Shown in pieces: positions 1-9,500 of a DNA stretch of 36,644 bases. The stretch spans positions 1 through 36,644 of IMG/VR virus record IMGVR_UViG_3300027797_000065, one strand, 5' to 3'. This stretch comes from a virus. Each line of letters starts with the position of its first letter. Position 1 is the stretch's first letter. The notes beneath the pieces are model-generated. The model was given only the letters and a program-made list of their open reading frames with translations. It did no database searches and was not told the DNA's origin. The translations under genes were made by a program, and so were the position numbers.

Positions 1-95
1 TTACCTACAAAACGCAAATCAGTGGTGGTATCAATGGTACCGTCGTCGACAGAGACTAAGAACGTTCCATTAAATTTGTCTACTTGATATGCCAT
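1..95 (-). CDS. Tail-fibre paralog 4, N-terminal fragment (cut by window edge)
   Basis: Only the first 31 codons are inside the window. They begin MAYQVDKFNGTFLVSVDDG and align with the starts of the three fibre genes that follow on the same strand (MAY-IN-x-x-G, then a DGxxD-T motif near residue 20). This marks it as a fourth member of the family. A GGAG ribosome-binding site lies 8 nt before the ATG at 95, and a late-promoter octamer lies 22 nt upstream of the ATG. By analogy it would encode a virion fibre or whisker subunit with its own C-terminal domain outside the window. Nothing can be said about full length or receptor specificity. Confidence 0.75.
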   Translation of the reverse strand, partial: MAYQVDKFNGTFLVSVDDGTIDTTTDLRFVG

Positions 96-117
96 TGATC
101 AACTCCGTTGTAACTAT

Positions 118-125
118 TATTTATC
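118..125 (-). promoter_or_regulatory. Late promoter octamer GATAAATA
   Basis: Read on the minus strand this is GATAAATA, differing from the T4 late consensus TATAAATA at the first base only. It sits in the 44-bp gap between two fibre genes, 22 nt before the ATG at 95, with a GGAG ribosome-binding site in between. It belongs to a set of similar octamers found in front of late genes across the window. Confidence 0.55.
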
Positions 126-139
126 GTAAATACACCCAT

Positions 140-1960
140 TTAAACTCTACCCACTGCTACTTCTATAACACCACTTGTACCATCAAAATCTGTTAGTGCT
201 TTGCCTATAATTGTACCTATTTGAGGATTGGTTGCTTTTCTAGCATATCCTCCGCCTGCACTCATCAGCATGTCACCTTTATGTATGTTGCCTCTAACTT
301 TACAAGGTGCTCTACCTTGCAATGCAATAGCAACTATATAGTTACCACTACATTCGCTGTTCATTAAATATGCTGGATCTGTTGATACAATACCAGCTAA
401 CTTATTCGATCCGTCTTCTGCTAGAGTTACTTCAAATTCACCACCAAATTCAAGTACAGTTCCAGGCTCATATTCTTGATCTGCCACGTATTTTTCTGCA
501 AGATCTGCGTATTTTGCAGCAGTAGCCGTGCCTACAAAAAAGTTAGCGTGTACGTTGTTCCATTTTGCAGTAGATATTCCTAGATCAGTAGTATTGGTGT
601 TTACTGGAATCATAGCTGGCGCATTGAGCCCCCCTAATGCTAATGCTGTGGCTGCATTTACCATAGAAATTGCAGCCGTACTTGACGGTTGCGTTGGATC
701 AAGAATTGTGAAACGTATTCCAGAATTACGTGAATGTAATGTTGGTATTGTAGATGCGTCTAAATATATTCTCAAAGGCGCCACGCTGGTGCTGGGTCCT
801 CCGAGTGTGATGCCAGTTGTGCCGGCAACATCTAGAGCAGATAGAGTTCCTACATTTGTAAGATTGGAATCTACTATGTTGGTTGCCAATTGTGTGCCAG
901 TCAAGGTGTTGCCGTCTGCAGGTACTGTGATATTTGCGCTGCCATCAAATAGTACTGTATTAATTGTTCTTGCTGTTTGTAATTTAGTAGCTGTAAATGC
1001 GTTGCCGGATAAAGTGGCCCCTATGAATTCGTTGGCTTCTACTATGTTAAAAGTACTGATTCCGCCAAATCCGGCGATCACGTTTCCAAAGACAGTACCA
1101 TTTAAATTAGCAGTGATGGTTCCTGCTGAAAAATCGCCAGCACTGTCTCTGGCCACAATTTTGCCTATGACATTATTGGAGGTGGCATCCACACTCCAAG
1201 TAGTAGCTGTTGATCCATTAAAATTTGCACCAGTGAGATAGGTACCTTTTGATAATGTATTTGTGGTGTTGGATGTTATGGTTATGTCTGTTTGGCCGTC
1301 GAAATACACACCATTTATGGTTCTACCAGGATTCAATTTACTAGCAGATTCTGCATTTCCCACAAGCGAGCCTATGACTGGTCTAGCTGTTGAAATATTG
1401 GTGCCTGCCTGCAGAATTGAAAATCCAGGTATAGCGTTGGTGTCATCTATGGTAAAAGCATCATCAACACACACTGCTAACACTGTGCCATCTACCACCA
1501 CCTTGATAGCTGCATGGGTAGTGCCATTGCTATCTATAATTGTTTCGGCTAGAACTTTGGTTGTGCCAAATCCTTCAATGGCTTCTGGTCCTATTAATTT
1601 CCAAAATCCAGAATCATATACAAACAGCTGATCTGTGATATCTTTGTACCAAATACCACCGTCGAATCCTTCGGGTTCAGTGTCACTGATAACAGCAGAT
1701 CCTACAGGAGTCCAGGCTGTACCACTATAAACATTCAGTGAGCCAACATCGGTGTTATACCATGTTTGTCCTGTGATTGGTCTAGACGGCGGATTTTCAT
1801 TGGCAAAATTTTCAAGCAGAAACAAAAAATTCTCATTCTGTACTTCACCATAGCCAGTATAGTTTCTGCCAAGCAATCCTAGACTGGTTGAGGTATCTAG
1901 TGTGCCATCTTCTAGCACCACTAATTGCTGACCGCTAAATCTGTTTATGATATATGCCAT
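140..1960 (-). CDS. Tail fibre / virion structural protein, paralog 3
   Basis: This 606-aa fibre-like protein has three regions. Residues about 1-190 are the N-terminal module shared with the neighbouring fibre genes: GRNYTGYGE, then ENF-x-LLENFA, GQTWYNT, and a second GGIWYKD...LFVYDSG copy. The middle is Gly/Thr/Asn-rich with two copies of a fibre repeat (ARTIN-x-V-x-FDG-x-x-x-I near residues 210 and 330), as in trimeric beta-structured shafts. The C-terminal domain (about 480-606) starts at ADLAEKY and contains EPGTVLEFGG and KGDMLMSAGGG. Similar ends occur on fibres of aquatic T4-like phages, and I cannot tell whether this one self-cleaves. The start ATG has GGAG 8 nt upstream and a GTTAAATA late octamer. 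The tip probably touches the host surface, which is inference. Confidence 0.8.
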   Translation of the reverse strand: MAYIINRFSGQQLVVLEDGTLDTSTSLGLLGRNYTGYGEVQNENFLFLLENFANENPPSRPITGQTWYNTDVGSLNVYSGTAWTPVGSAVISDTEPEGFDGGIWYKDITDQLFVYDSGFWKLIGPEAIEGFGTTKVLAETIIDSNGTTHAAIKVVVDGTVLAVCVDDAFTIDDTNAIPGFSILQAGTNISTARPVIGSLVGNAESASKLNPGRTINGVYFDGQTDITITSNTTNTLSKGTYLTGANFNGSTATTWSVDATSNNVIGKIVARDSAGDFSAGTITANLNGTVFGNVIAGFGGISTFNIVEANEFIGATLSGNAFTATKLQTARTINTVLFDGSANITVPADGNTLTGTQLATNIVDSNLTNVGTLSALDVAGTTGITLGGPSTSVAPLRIYLDASTIPTLHSRNSGIRFTILDPTQPSSTAAISMVNAATALALGGLNAPAMIPVNTNTTDLGISTAKWNNVHANFFVGTATAAKYADLAEKYVADQEYEPGTVLEFGGEFEVTLAEDGSNKLAGIVSTDPAYLMNSECSGNYIVAIALQGRAPCKVRGNIHKGDMLMSAGGGYARKATNPQIGTIIGKALTDFDGTSGVIEVAVGRV

Positions 1961-1976
1961 TTATCGCTCCGTTACA

Positions 1977-1984
1977 TATTTAAC
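1977..1984 (-). promoter_or_regulatory. Late promoter octamer GTTAAATA
   Basis: On the minus strand the 26-bp gap between two fibre genes reads GTTAAATA, 16 nt before the ATG at 1960. The identical octamer precedes gp6, which makes chance less likely. It would let this fibre gene be transcribed separately from the upstream fibre genes. Confidence 0.5.
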
Positions 1985-1986
1985 TA

Positions 1987-3825
1987 TTAAGATACAAATA
2001 CCCATGCGCCAGAAATAATCTGGAATGTTTTGACTATCCTTGAAACAACCAGACCAGGCGCTGCCACAGTGGCTGTGGTGAAACTGACGTTGTTTATACC
2101 AAATGCTGTACCTGTAGGAGTTACGAATTCAGTTGAAGAAGTCGACAGCAAAGGATTGATATCAAGATTGGTAGTACTGTTGATCAACAGTGAACACAGC
2201 ACTCTAGCAATGGTGCCGTTGTTGTACTCTGCTACCGGTGATATCTGCTCTAATAGTGTAGCAATACCTGCATTAGAAATACCGTCGGATATGTCCAGGC
2301 TGAGCACAATACTTCTAGCTTTGATGGTATTATCGACATAATTTTTTGTAGCAGCATCTTGTGCAGAAGTTGGATCTGCTACTGATTTGATTTTTTTGCT
2401 GCCTAAATTAAGACCGCCTGTACCATCAATAAGCAATGATAAATCAGTGTTTGATGTTGTTACTTGTATGGCTGCATCATTGAGATATAGGCTATCTACA
2501 GATAATTGTGTTTGCACACCAAAGCTGGTTACACCCGGAATACTGGTTATACCTGGACCCAACGATGTGCCCGACAACACCGTTACTCCGTTAATTTTAA
2601 ATTCTTTGCCTGTGGCTAAATTTATGTGTTCTGAACTGGTCCACGCAGCACTAGCCAATGCGGGCAGAGCATCATTGTAGCCTCCAGCAGTTGCGGTACC
2701 GCTAGTAGCTTGTGCTGCTTGACCTACATCATGCCATAAGAATACATGGCTAGCGGCTCCTTGTAGTACCACTCCGCCGCCAGCTGCATTTGCATCTGTG
2801 GGCACAATACCAGTTTGTTTGGCCAGCACTATGTTTTTATCTTCAATAGTCACTGTGCTAGTATTCACGGTGACCACGTCTCCGTTCACCGTTAGGTTTC
2901 CCTGCACTATGAGACTTCCACCTATTTGTATTTCACTGGTAGGAAAACCATCATACAAACTTATTCGACGGGCATCAGCTTCTATGGTAATTGCTGATTC
3001 TGCAATAACATCTCGTCTAACGTTAAAAGACATCTGCTTGTTTGAAGCAATGTTGGCAATGATTAAATTACCATCTTGAACTTGGAACTGTCCTTGGTTA
3101 GCATCACCAATAATTAAACCTAGATTTGATGAAATAATAATCTGTCCGTTAACAATATTACTTGTGTCATTTCTAACATATAGGCTTGCAGGTTGTGATC
3201 CTAGCTTTTCACTGTTTGTCACAGTAACGTTAAATTTAAGATTGGCTAATGTTCCTGCGCTAAATCCAGGTATGATACTACCGCTGAATCCGTCAATGGG
3301 CAATTTAGGAGTAAATGCGTCTTTGGAAAAAATACCTAGCAATATACCGTTGGCATAGAGATATACCACCACTCGATTTTGATTCAGTGAGTCTAGAATA
3401 TTCACTACCTTTAATCCACTGATGCCTTGAGTTACAGAATAATCTGGCCCCAATAATATGGTGTTTGTACCGTCAAAGAAATACAACTGCTTGGCCAAAT
3501 CATTGAACCATAGATCTCCTACACCTAGATTCAAGGGCTGTTGATTAGATATTGTAGCAGAGCTCACCGGCACAAAGCCGGTTCCGCTGTAGACTTTTAA
3601 TTTTAATTCACTTACATCGAACCAAATCTGTCCTCTAATAGGGCTTGTAGGTTGGCTAGAGCTGGAAAAATTTTCCAACAGTTTGACAAAATTTTCATTA
3701 ATTGATTCACCGAAGCCACTGTAGTTTTTTCCTACTAGTGTAAGATCTGTTGATAACTCATCTATCTGACCGTCTGCCACTGTGGCTAAAATTGTTCCGT
3801 CAGTTTTGTTAATTGTATATGCCAT
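1987..3825 (-). CDS. Tail fibre / virion structural protein, paralog 2
   Basis: This 612-aa protein has the family N-terminal module (MAYTINKTDG, GKNYSGFGE, ENFVKLLENF, PIRGQIWFD, GDLWFNDLAKQLYFFDG, LLGPDYS) in residues 1-190. The middle has the shaft motif V-x-GNLTVNGD-x-VTVNTSTVTIEDKNIVLA near residues 300-335, widespread in tail fibres of aquatic T4-like phages. It is followed by DATKNYVDN-type sequence around residue 490. The last 110 residues have no motif I recognise and may form the tip. It lies 11 bp after paralog 1 with only an AAGG ribosome-binding site and no room for its own promoter, so it is probably cotranscribed with paralog 1. Confidence 0.8.
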   Translation of the reverse strand: MAYTINKTDGTILATVADGQIDELSTDLTLVGKNYSGFGESINENFVKLLENFSSSSQPTSPIRGQIWFDVSELKLKVYSGTGFVPVSSATISNQQPLNLGVGDLWFNDLAKQLYFFDGTNTILLGPDYSVTQGISGLKVVNILDSLNQNRVVVYLYANGILLGIFSKDAFTPKLPIDGFSGSIIPGFSAGTLANLKFNVTVTNSEKLGSQPASLYVRNDTSNIVNGQIIISSNLGLIIGDANQGQFQVQDGNLIIANIASNKQMSFNVRRDVIAESAITIEADARRISLYDGFPTSEIQIGGSLIVQGNLTVNGDVVTVNTSTVTIEDKNIVLAKQTGIVPTDANAAGGGVVLQGAASHVFLWHDVGQAAQATSGTATAGGYNDALPALASAAWTSSEHINLATGKEFKINGVTVLSGTSLGPGITSIPGVTSFGVQTQLSVDSLYLNDAAIQVTTSNTDLSLLIDGTGGLNLGSKKIKSVADPTSAQDAATKNYVDNTIKARSIVLSLDISDGISNAGIATLLEQISPVAEYNNGTIARVLCSLLINSTTNLDINPLLSTSSTEFVTPTGTAFGINNVSFTTATVAAPGLVVSRIVKTFQIISGAWVFVS

Positions 3826-3836
3826 TTATTTTTACC

Positions 3837-5909
3837 TTAGAATGCTGGCGGACCAGAATGAATAATATAATTCAATGTCAAAAACGGATTTATAACTGAA
3901 AATTCTTGCCCTAGTGTTCCAGCTGTTTTGATACCACCCGAACTGGGGATGTATTGACTTTGTCCTACTGTGGTTGGTCCTTTTTCTGAGAAAGATCCCA
4001 CATCACTAGGTATAGCAGAATCTACTCTGGTTGCAAAGTATTGTTGTCCAGTTGATCCTTTCATGTTGTGTTCGTGATCTGGTAGATTCAACACAGTAAG
4101 CGTGTTAGCACTTTGTCCGCCGTTATCACCAAGATTATCAGGAGCAGTACCGGATACTCTATCTACATTTCCGCCGCCGGCATCAATAAAGCCACCCGAG
4201 CTGTTAGGCACAGTAAAGGCATTATCCATGTTGTCTTTGCCAAGAGGAAATCTTCCTCTAAGATCCGGTACTTTGAACGTGTTGATGCCGTTAAGAGCTG
4301 TCACTCCATTATAGGTTGAGCCAATAACATCATATAAATCAGAATATTTTGTCTGTTCAAGTTCACTGCCGTCGCACAAGATATATCCATATGGAGCTTC
4401 TGCTCCGGCATACGGCAATATAGCTCCGATTGGCACAGCTAAATCAGCAACAAAAGTGTTTCGTGTTTCTTTGATCAGACCAATACTAGGTCGAAAAACC
4501 AATACAGTATCTTGCGGGGTTGATATTAAAGGAAAAGGTTCATCTTTGCTGCTGATCAACGAAGAAGTCAGAGTGGTAGTAAATGTTTTGGTATTTCCGC
4601 CTACTTGTCCATCAAATATAAATGATGGTGCTGTGACATCTCCTTCCATTTTAAATGTTGATGTAAATTTTAAATTTGTTGCTGTAGATGCATTACCAAC
4701 AATGTTTCCAGTCAGCACTCCTTCAATAGTTTCAGCAATTAAATTTTTAGTTCTAACATTTTTCCAACGTTTCAACACTGTACCACTATCATAAAAATCA
4801 GTGGCAGCTGGCTGCATATTATCAAATTCGCTAACTCCGGTAACTTTAAGTCCATCTCCAATGATTAGATTCTTTGTGATAGCTGCACCTCCGGCAGTTC
4901 TAAATGTACCATTGTTAAAATTAGAACTTGCTGCGGTACCTGTGAGGATCAAGGATCCATTAGTTTTAATATTGCCATCGACGTGTAGAGCTTCATCTGG
5001 CGATAACACATTGATACCCACTGTATTACCAATTACTCGTAGTACTGTGGACGGAATACCATCATTATTAATTTGCAAATCAATACTGCCGCCAGGAGTT
5101 GAGTCATAAATTCTAGAAGCTACATCTGATGTAGTGAGACTAAATGTACCATTGACTCCAATAGTGATGCCTTGATTATTTCTAACATTGATACCAAATT
5201 CAGTGGTATTGATAATATCAGAACGCAAGAATTTGGCTGCAGGAATTTCAACGTCTGAAACAATCAATGACTCAGCAGATGTTGCAGCCCCATATATTTT
5301 GGTATCAAATCCGCCAAGACCAATATTATTTTCTGTAATGTTTAGCCCAGACTTGATGGTAATAAATCCTGAAAGCGATAATTTTGGAGTAAAACTATCC
5401 TTGCTGAATATAATTACCGGGATATCTTCAATGTAAAATATCAGTATCACTCTAGATATGTTGTCTGAATCTGTAATGGATTCCACTATAGGGCCGCTTC
5501 GTAGTCCGGTTGAAAAGTTAGGTCCTACTAGAATCCAGCGTGTGCCACTGTAGACATACAGTTGTTGATTAGTTGTGTCTACCCAGAGTTCTCCAACTTT
5601 TGACTGTTCAGTAGAAGGTTCAACTCCGCCTTTTTGAATGTTGCTGGCTGCCTTCCAGGCTGTGCTGTCCCACAACTGAAGTACACCGTCAGTTGTGTTA
5701 TACCACAGTTGACCTTCAACAGGATTTACTGGTTGTGTTTCTTTGGCAAAATTTTCTAATAATGCTAGGAAATTTTCTGCAATGGTCTGACCGTAACCTG
5801 TTACGTTTCTACCGGGAAACGTTAAACTGGTATCTGTGCTGGAAGTATTATCGTATACCGTGATTGGTAGTTTATTATCTTTATCTGTAAAATTAACAAT
5901 ATATGGCAT
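3837..5909 (-). CDS. Tail fibre / short-fibre-like protein with phage collar domain, paralog 1
   Basis: This 690-aa protein is the first fibre paralog in transcription order. The N-terminal family module is clear (GRNVTGYGQ, ENFLALLENFAKE, GQLWYNT, GELWVDTTNQQLYVYSG, LVGPNFS). Residues about 487-570 match the phage tail collar domain of T4 gp12 short fibres: IGAILPYAG, PYGYILCDG, then FKVPDLRGRFPLG. After it come LPDHEHNM, an H-x-H pair like the metal-binding histidines of gp12, and the terminal NYIIHSGPPAF typical of collar proteins. This suggests a short-fibre or whisker role with a receptor-binding tip. The start ATG follows a GAGGT ribosome-binding site, 2 nt after the preceding gene's stop. 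Confidence 0.85.
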   Translation of the reverse strand: MPYIVNFTDKDNKLPITVYDNTSSTDTSLTFPGRNVTGYGQTIAENFLALLENFAKETQPVNPVEGQLWYNTTDGVLQLWDSTAWKAASNIQKGGVEPSTEQSKVGELWVDTTNQQLYVYSGTRWILVGPNFSTGLRSGPIVESITDSDNISRVILIFYIEDIPVIIFSKDSFTPKLSLSGFITIKSGLNITENNIGLGGFDTKIYGAATSAESLIVSDVEIPAAKFLRSDIINTTEFGINVRNNQGITIGVNGTFSLTTSDVASRIYDSTPGGSIDLQINNDGIPSTVLRVIGNTVGINVLSPDEALHVDGNIKTNGSLILTGTAASSNFNNGTFRTAGGAAITKNLIIGDGLKVTGVSEFDNMQPAATDFYDSGTVLKRWKNVRTKNLIAETIEGVLTGNIVGNASTATNLKFTSTFKMEGDVTAPSFIFDGQVGGNTKTFTTTLTSSLISSKDEPFPLISTPQDTVLVFRPSIGLIKETRNTFVADLAVPIGAILPYAGAEAPYGYILCDGSELEQTKYSDLYDVIGSTYNGVTALNGINTFKVPDLRGRFPLGKDNMDNAFTVPNSSGGFIDAGGGNVDRVSGTAPDNLGDNGGQSANTLTVLNLPDHEHNMKGSTGQQYFATRVDSAIPSDVGSFSEKGPTTVGQSQYIPSSGGIKTAGTLGQEFSVINPFLTLNYIIHSGPPAF

Positions 5910-5911
5910 CT

Positions 5912-6571
5912 TTATACCTCAGTGAAACTGGTTAAACTTTGAATACGTATTGTGTAGTCAATTTGCAATAACCTGTTCAGTGACTTTTGCACAGGATGAA
6001 ATATCACATGTGTCAACAATTTTCCAGTTCCTGAAGGGTTAAAAGACACTAATCCTAATTCATCAAATACAAAATTGCCACTCATATCCACACTGTTGTC
6101 AAATGCTTCTTGCCCGTCTGGCTCACCGTAATCCAATATGCAACTAATAATAATATCACTATAGGTAGCTCCGCTGACATGGCGAATCTGCATTTTATTC
6201 CGTATAGGATCTACGTTTTCTATAGCAGTTTGATCTATGACTTTTTGGAATGTTTGATTATATAGACTGGTGTTTATGCCCACTGTATTGGGTGTTAGAT
6301 ACGTGATAAGACCTGTGGGATCAACGTTGGTTCCGCCGTTGCCAAATACCATCTGATAAAGAGTTCCCTGGCCTTGATTGCTAAGACTGTTTACCATGGC
6401 CACACTCATATTTTCATAATGAATCGCGTTTCTTTTGTCGATTAAAACTTCACCGCTAGTTGGATCAAATATCTTTATATGACCTTCAAAATGAAACCCG
6501 CCAGTTTCATTGGGCAGTTTTTCGGGTTTTTCGTTGTTGTTTGGCATGATGTTTTCTTGTTGGTTATTCAT
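5912..6571 (-). CDS. Virion structural protein of unknown role, between giant protein and fibres
   Basis: The protein has 219 residues from the ATG at 6571, or 211 from the ATG at 6547. I do not recognise a named family. The core reads FEGHIKIFDP-TSGEVLIDKRNAIHYENMS followed by MVFGNGG and a beta-rich C-terminal half. That looks like a small globular virion protein, and its place between the giant tail protein and the fibre array suggests a fibre attachment or baseplate role. Neither ATG has a good ribosome-binding site. An AATAAATA late octamer at 6577-6584 would start transcripts near 6570, which leaves no leader for the upstream ATG and favours 6547 (MPNNNEKPEK) for promoter-specific mRNA. 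Read-through transcripts could still use 6571. Confidence 0.7.
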   Translation of the reverse strand: MNNQQENIMPNNNEKPEKLPNETGGFHFEGHIKIFDPTSGEVLIDKRNAIHYENMSVAMVNSLSNQGQGTLYQMVFGNGGTNVDPTGLITYLTPNTVGINTSLYNQTFQKVIDQTAIENVDPIRNKMQIRHVSGATYSDIIISCILDYGEPDGQEAFDNSVDMSGNFVFDELGLVSFNPSGTGKLLTHVIFHPVQKSLNRLLQIDYTIRIQSLTSFTEV

Positions 6572-6576
6572 AGTAG

Positions 6577-6584
6577 TATTTATT
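6577..6584 (-). promoter_or_regulatory. Late promoter octamer AATAAATA overlapping the giant gene's stop
   Basis: Minus-strand AATAAATA includes the TAA stop of the 4576-aa gene. The same octamer precedes gp48 and the 34748 gene. Its end is only 5 nt from the ATG at 6571 but 29 nt from the ATG at 6547; the other late octamers lie 16-28 nt before their start codons. The octamer may also be coincidental, since it uses stop-codon bases. Confidence 0.4.
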
Positions 6585-9500
6585 CGGGCAATTCAGAGGT
6601 CTTGGCAGCAATGAATTCTGCAATAGGAGTACGGTTAGACAACAGTGTCACTCCTTTGCTGGCAGAAAAATCACTTCTCTCATACCATATTCTTCCCAAT
6701 TTCCTTATAATTGTAATTTTAGCTCCCACTGCCACAGGTTCAGTTAATCTAATGTATGGCGTGGTTCCGCTTACTGAAAATTCAGCTTCTGCAATCTCGT
6801 CTGCCGATGGACTGCTGGCTCCATTAGATTCCACATATACATCTAAAGGATTTTTACGTAATCTTCTGCCTGAAACAAAAACTTCAATTTCATCACAAGG
6901 GCCGTAGGTATTAGGAATAGAATCTCTGTACCAACTTGGTCTAGTAGCCTGCGTTGGAGTAAACTCGAGAGGTCCAATCAACAAGGTACTGCCATCACCA
7001 ATAAAATTAGATTTTTCTTGATTCTCTGTATAGGGCAGAGTATCGTTGGCACCTGCATTAATAACATAACTGCCTGCGGCATGAATGTCTGCAATACCTG
7101 TGCCAAGACAACCACGACGTATCTGTGACAAAATATTGCCATTCTTTTCAAAATAGTCAATACGCTCATTGTTGATGATAACTACTCCGGGAATTCTTCT
7201 ACTCGGTATAGGATCAGATAATTCACTGCTGTCAGTGACTTCAATTTCAGTGTCATAATAGGTCAATGCTTTGGCCAATCTAATAGTTTTGGATATTGAG
7301 TGCCGTTTGTAATGATAGTTATTCAGCATGTCTTTGAAAATTTCAAATGCACGGTTTGGTTTATATATGATGTTGCCAAACTGCACTATTTTTATAAGAT
7401 CATTGCTAGTTGAATCTTCTGTGAGATATATCACTGATCTCGGAGCATCTAATCTGTAGTCTGCGTCTTTGGTCAGTCGTTGACCATTTTTATACACCCA
7501 AACAAAATTCTCATCTATGGGTTGTCTTGGCAATTGGTACTGTACTCGACCTCCAGTATATTCATCTGTAATCATATTCAGTGTGGGGTATTCACTGAAG
7601 CAGATTATCTGTATATCATCATTGAGAGACAGATTTACTGTGGCAGGAATTACCAGATTATTTCCAACTATAGAATATTCGGCTCTTACATCAGTCTCTA
7701 TTCTTATAACATCGCCTAGTGTGAGATTTTCTGCAGGGATATTGATTAAATTTGCATTTCCGTTATAGGTAAAATCAATCACAAACTGCTGTAGCACTTC
7801 GTTGATATAGACCTTTATGCCACCTGACGTAATAGTTCCAATAGACTCTGCAGGGTCTACTCCTAGGGTGATATCATTGTTTGTGCCGTCATATACAAGA
7901 TAGGTAGTATCGATTCCCTGCAAGAAAGTTCCATTGACATTGACCAGCACCGAAGCTATTTCAGATGACCTCTGTAAATTAACAAATTGATCTACAGGAA
8001 TACTGCGAGTACTGCCATCAAATGGTACAGTCTGTTGATTTATTCTAACAAAGCTGAGATTATTAGAATTTGAATATTCACTAGATTCAAAACATATTAT
8101 TTTTATCACTTGTCTAAATTCTGGTGATATTCCAAATTGAACCATGGTTTTATTTTCAACACTGATAAAATCAGAACTGTTTACAAATCCGGTATCTATT
8201 TCTTCGCCGTCTAGTGTGACTAGCACTGCTGAAGTCTGCGCATACTGAGCATTGGTTAAAAATAAATTTGTTGTACCGTCGGCTACAAATTCTTGGTAGT
8301 CAATTATGCCAATACCTCCTATACCTATAGATACAATTTCTATTATATCGCCGATTGCAGGAGCAAGATTAAATTCAATTTCATTTTCCACAAAATTAAT
8401 ACTAAAATTAATAGTGCTATCCCCAATATATTCCTGTTTGATTTTATTCACATATACGGTAACTGCTTTAGATTCTACTATAGTGAGACCAATCTTAAAG
8501 TTACGAGTGGATCCGTCACCTATGTATCCACGATGTTGCAAAGGAGCGGCTCCCGGATCAGTTTTGTTAAAAACTTTTATACTCACACTGTCTAAAATTT
8601 GACCTGGGACATTTTCCTCAGGTGCCGGCACTTGATCCGGACTAACAAATTTTTCGCCATCTATCACTATTTCTTCTGGGGTCATTCCAGATGCTGAAAC
8701 ATAGGCGCCGCCAATATTGGCCAGTGTGCCCCCACTAATCCTAGTGTCTAATAGATTTACATCACTGATTGTCACAGATCCGTCGCTGTCTAATTTCCTA
8801 AAGATCAACGTGTCGCCTGGCTGAGTGCTTAGGTATCTGTGTATTTCTATAATTTTTGTAGAACCATCGCCAATAAATGTTGGCATTTCTGCGTTGGCAT
8901 TTGTACGCACACTGGAATCTAAACTAGGATTGTACAATGGGTCGTCGATTCTGATAGGTTTATTAGTGCCTGATCGTTGGATATAGATTGATATTGGCTG
9001 ATTGTTTTCCGGAGTATAGGGCAAGGATACAAATGTTGTGCTACCGTCTGCAACATAATAAAAGTCATTGCTGGATTCTACACTGTCCCAACTGTCAGTG
9101 AACCATGGAAGAGCATCCCAACCTCCAGTGACTTCAAAAGTAGTACCCTGAACTTGTACCCCTCCAAAATCTATACCAGTCATTAGCTGATCTAATTCTT
9201 GTCCTTTCATACCACTTGTAGGAGCATAATATTTGTTGATTCTATCAATGCTGTCTAATAATAGATCATTCTTTTCATAGGTAATAACAATTATATCTCC
9301 GGCCAACGGCGGTATATAGAATTTTATTTTTCCTTTTAATAAACCATAGGTGTCCGTGCTGGATGTGTAAAGACTTATTTCATATTCTGTATTCAACACT
9401 GCTTGATTGTTTTTTATCACTGAAATCTTGGTTTTATCTCTAGTAGGTGCATAGATTAAATTAAAAATTGCACTGGAACCAGTGGCTGTAAACGACTGAG

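Noticed and set aside
528-1241. 237-codon plus-strand open frame inside a fibre gene
   Set aside because: It is antisense to a well-supported fibre gene and shows a composition-driven Val/Ala/Pro-rich translation with no motif.
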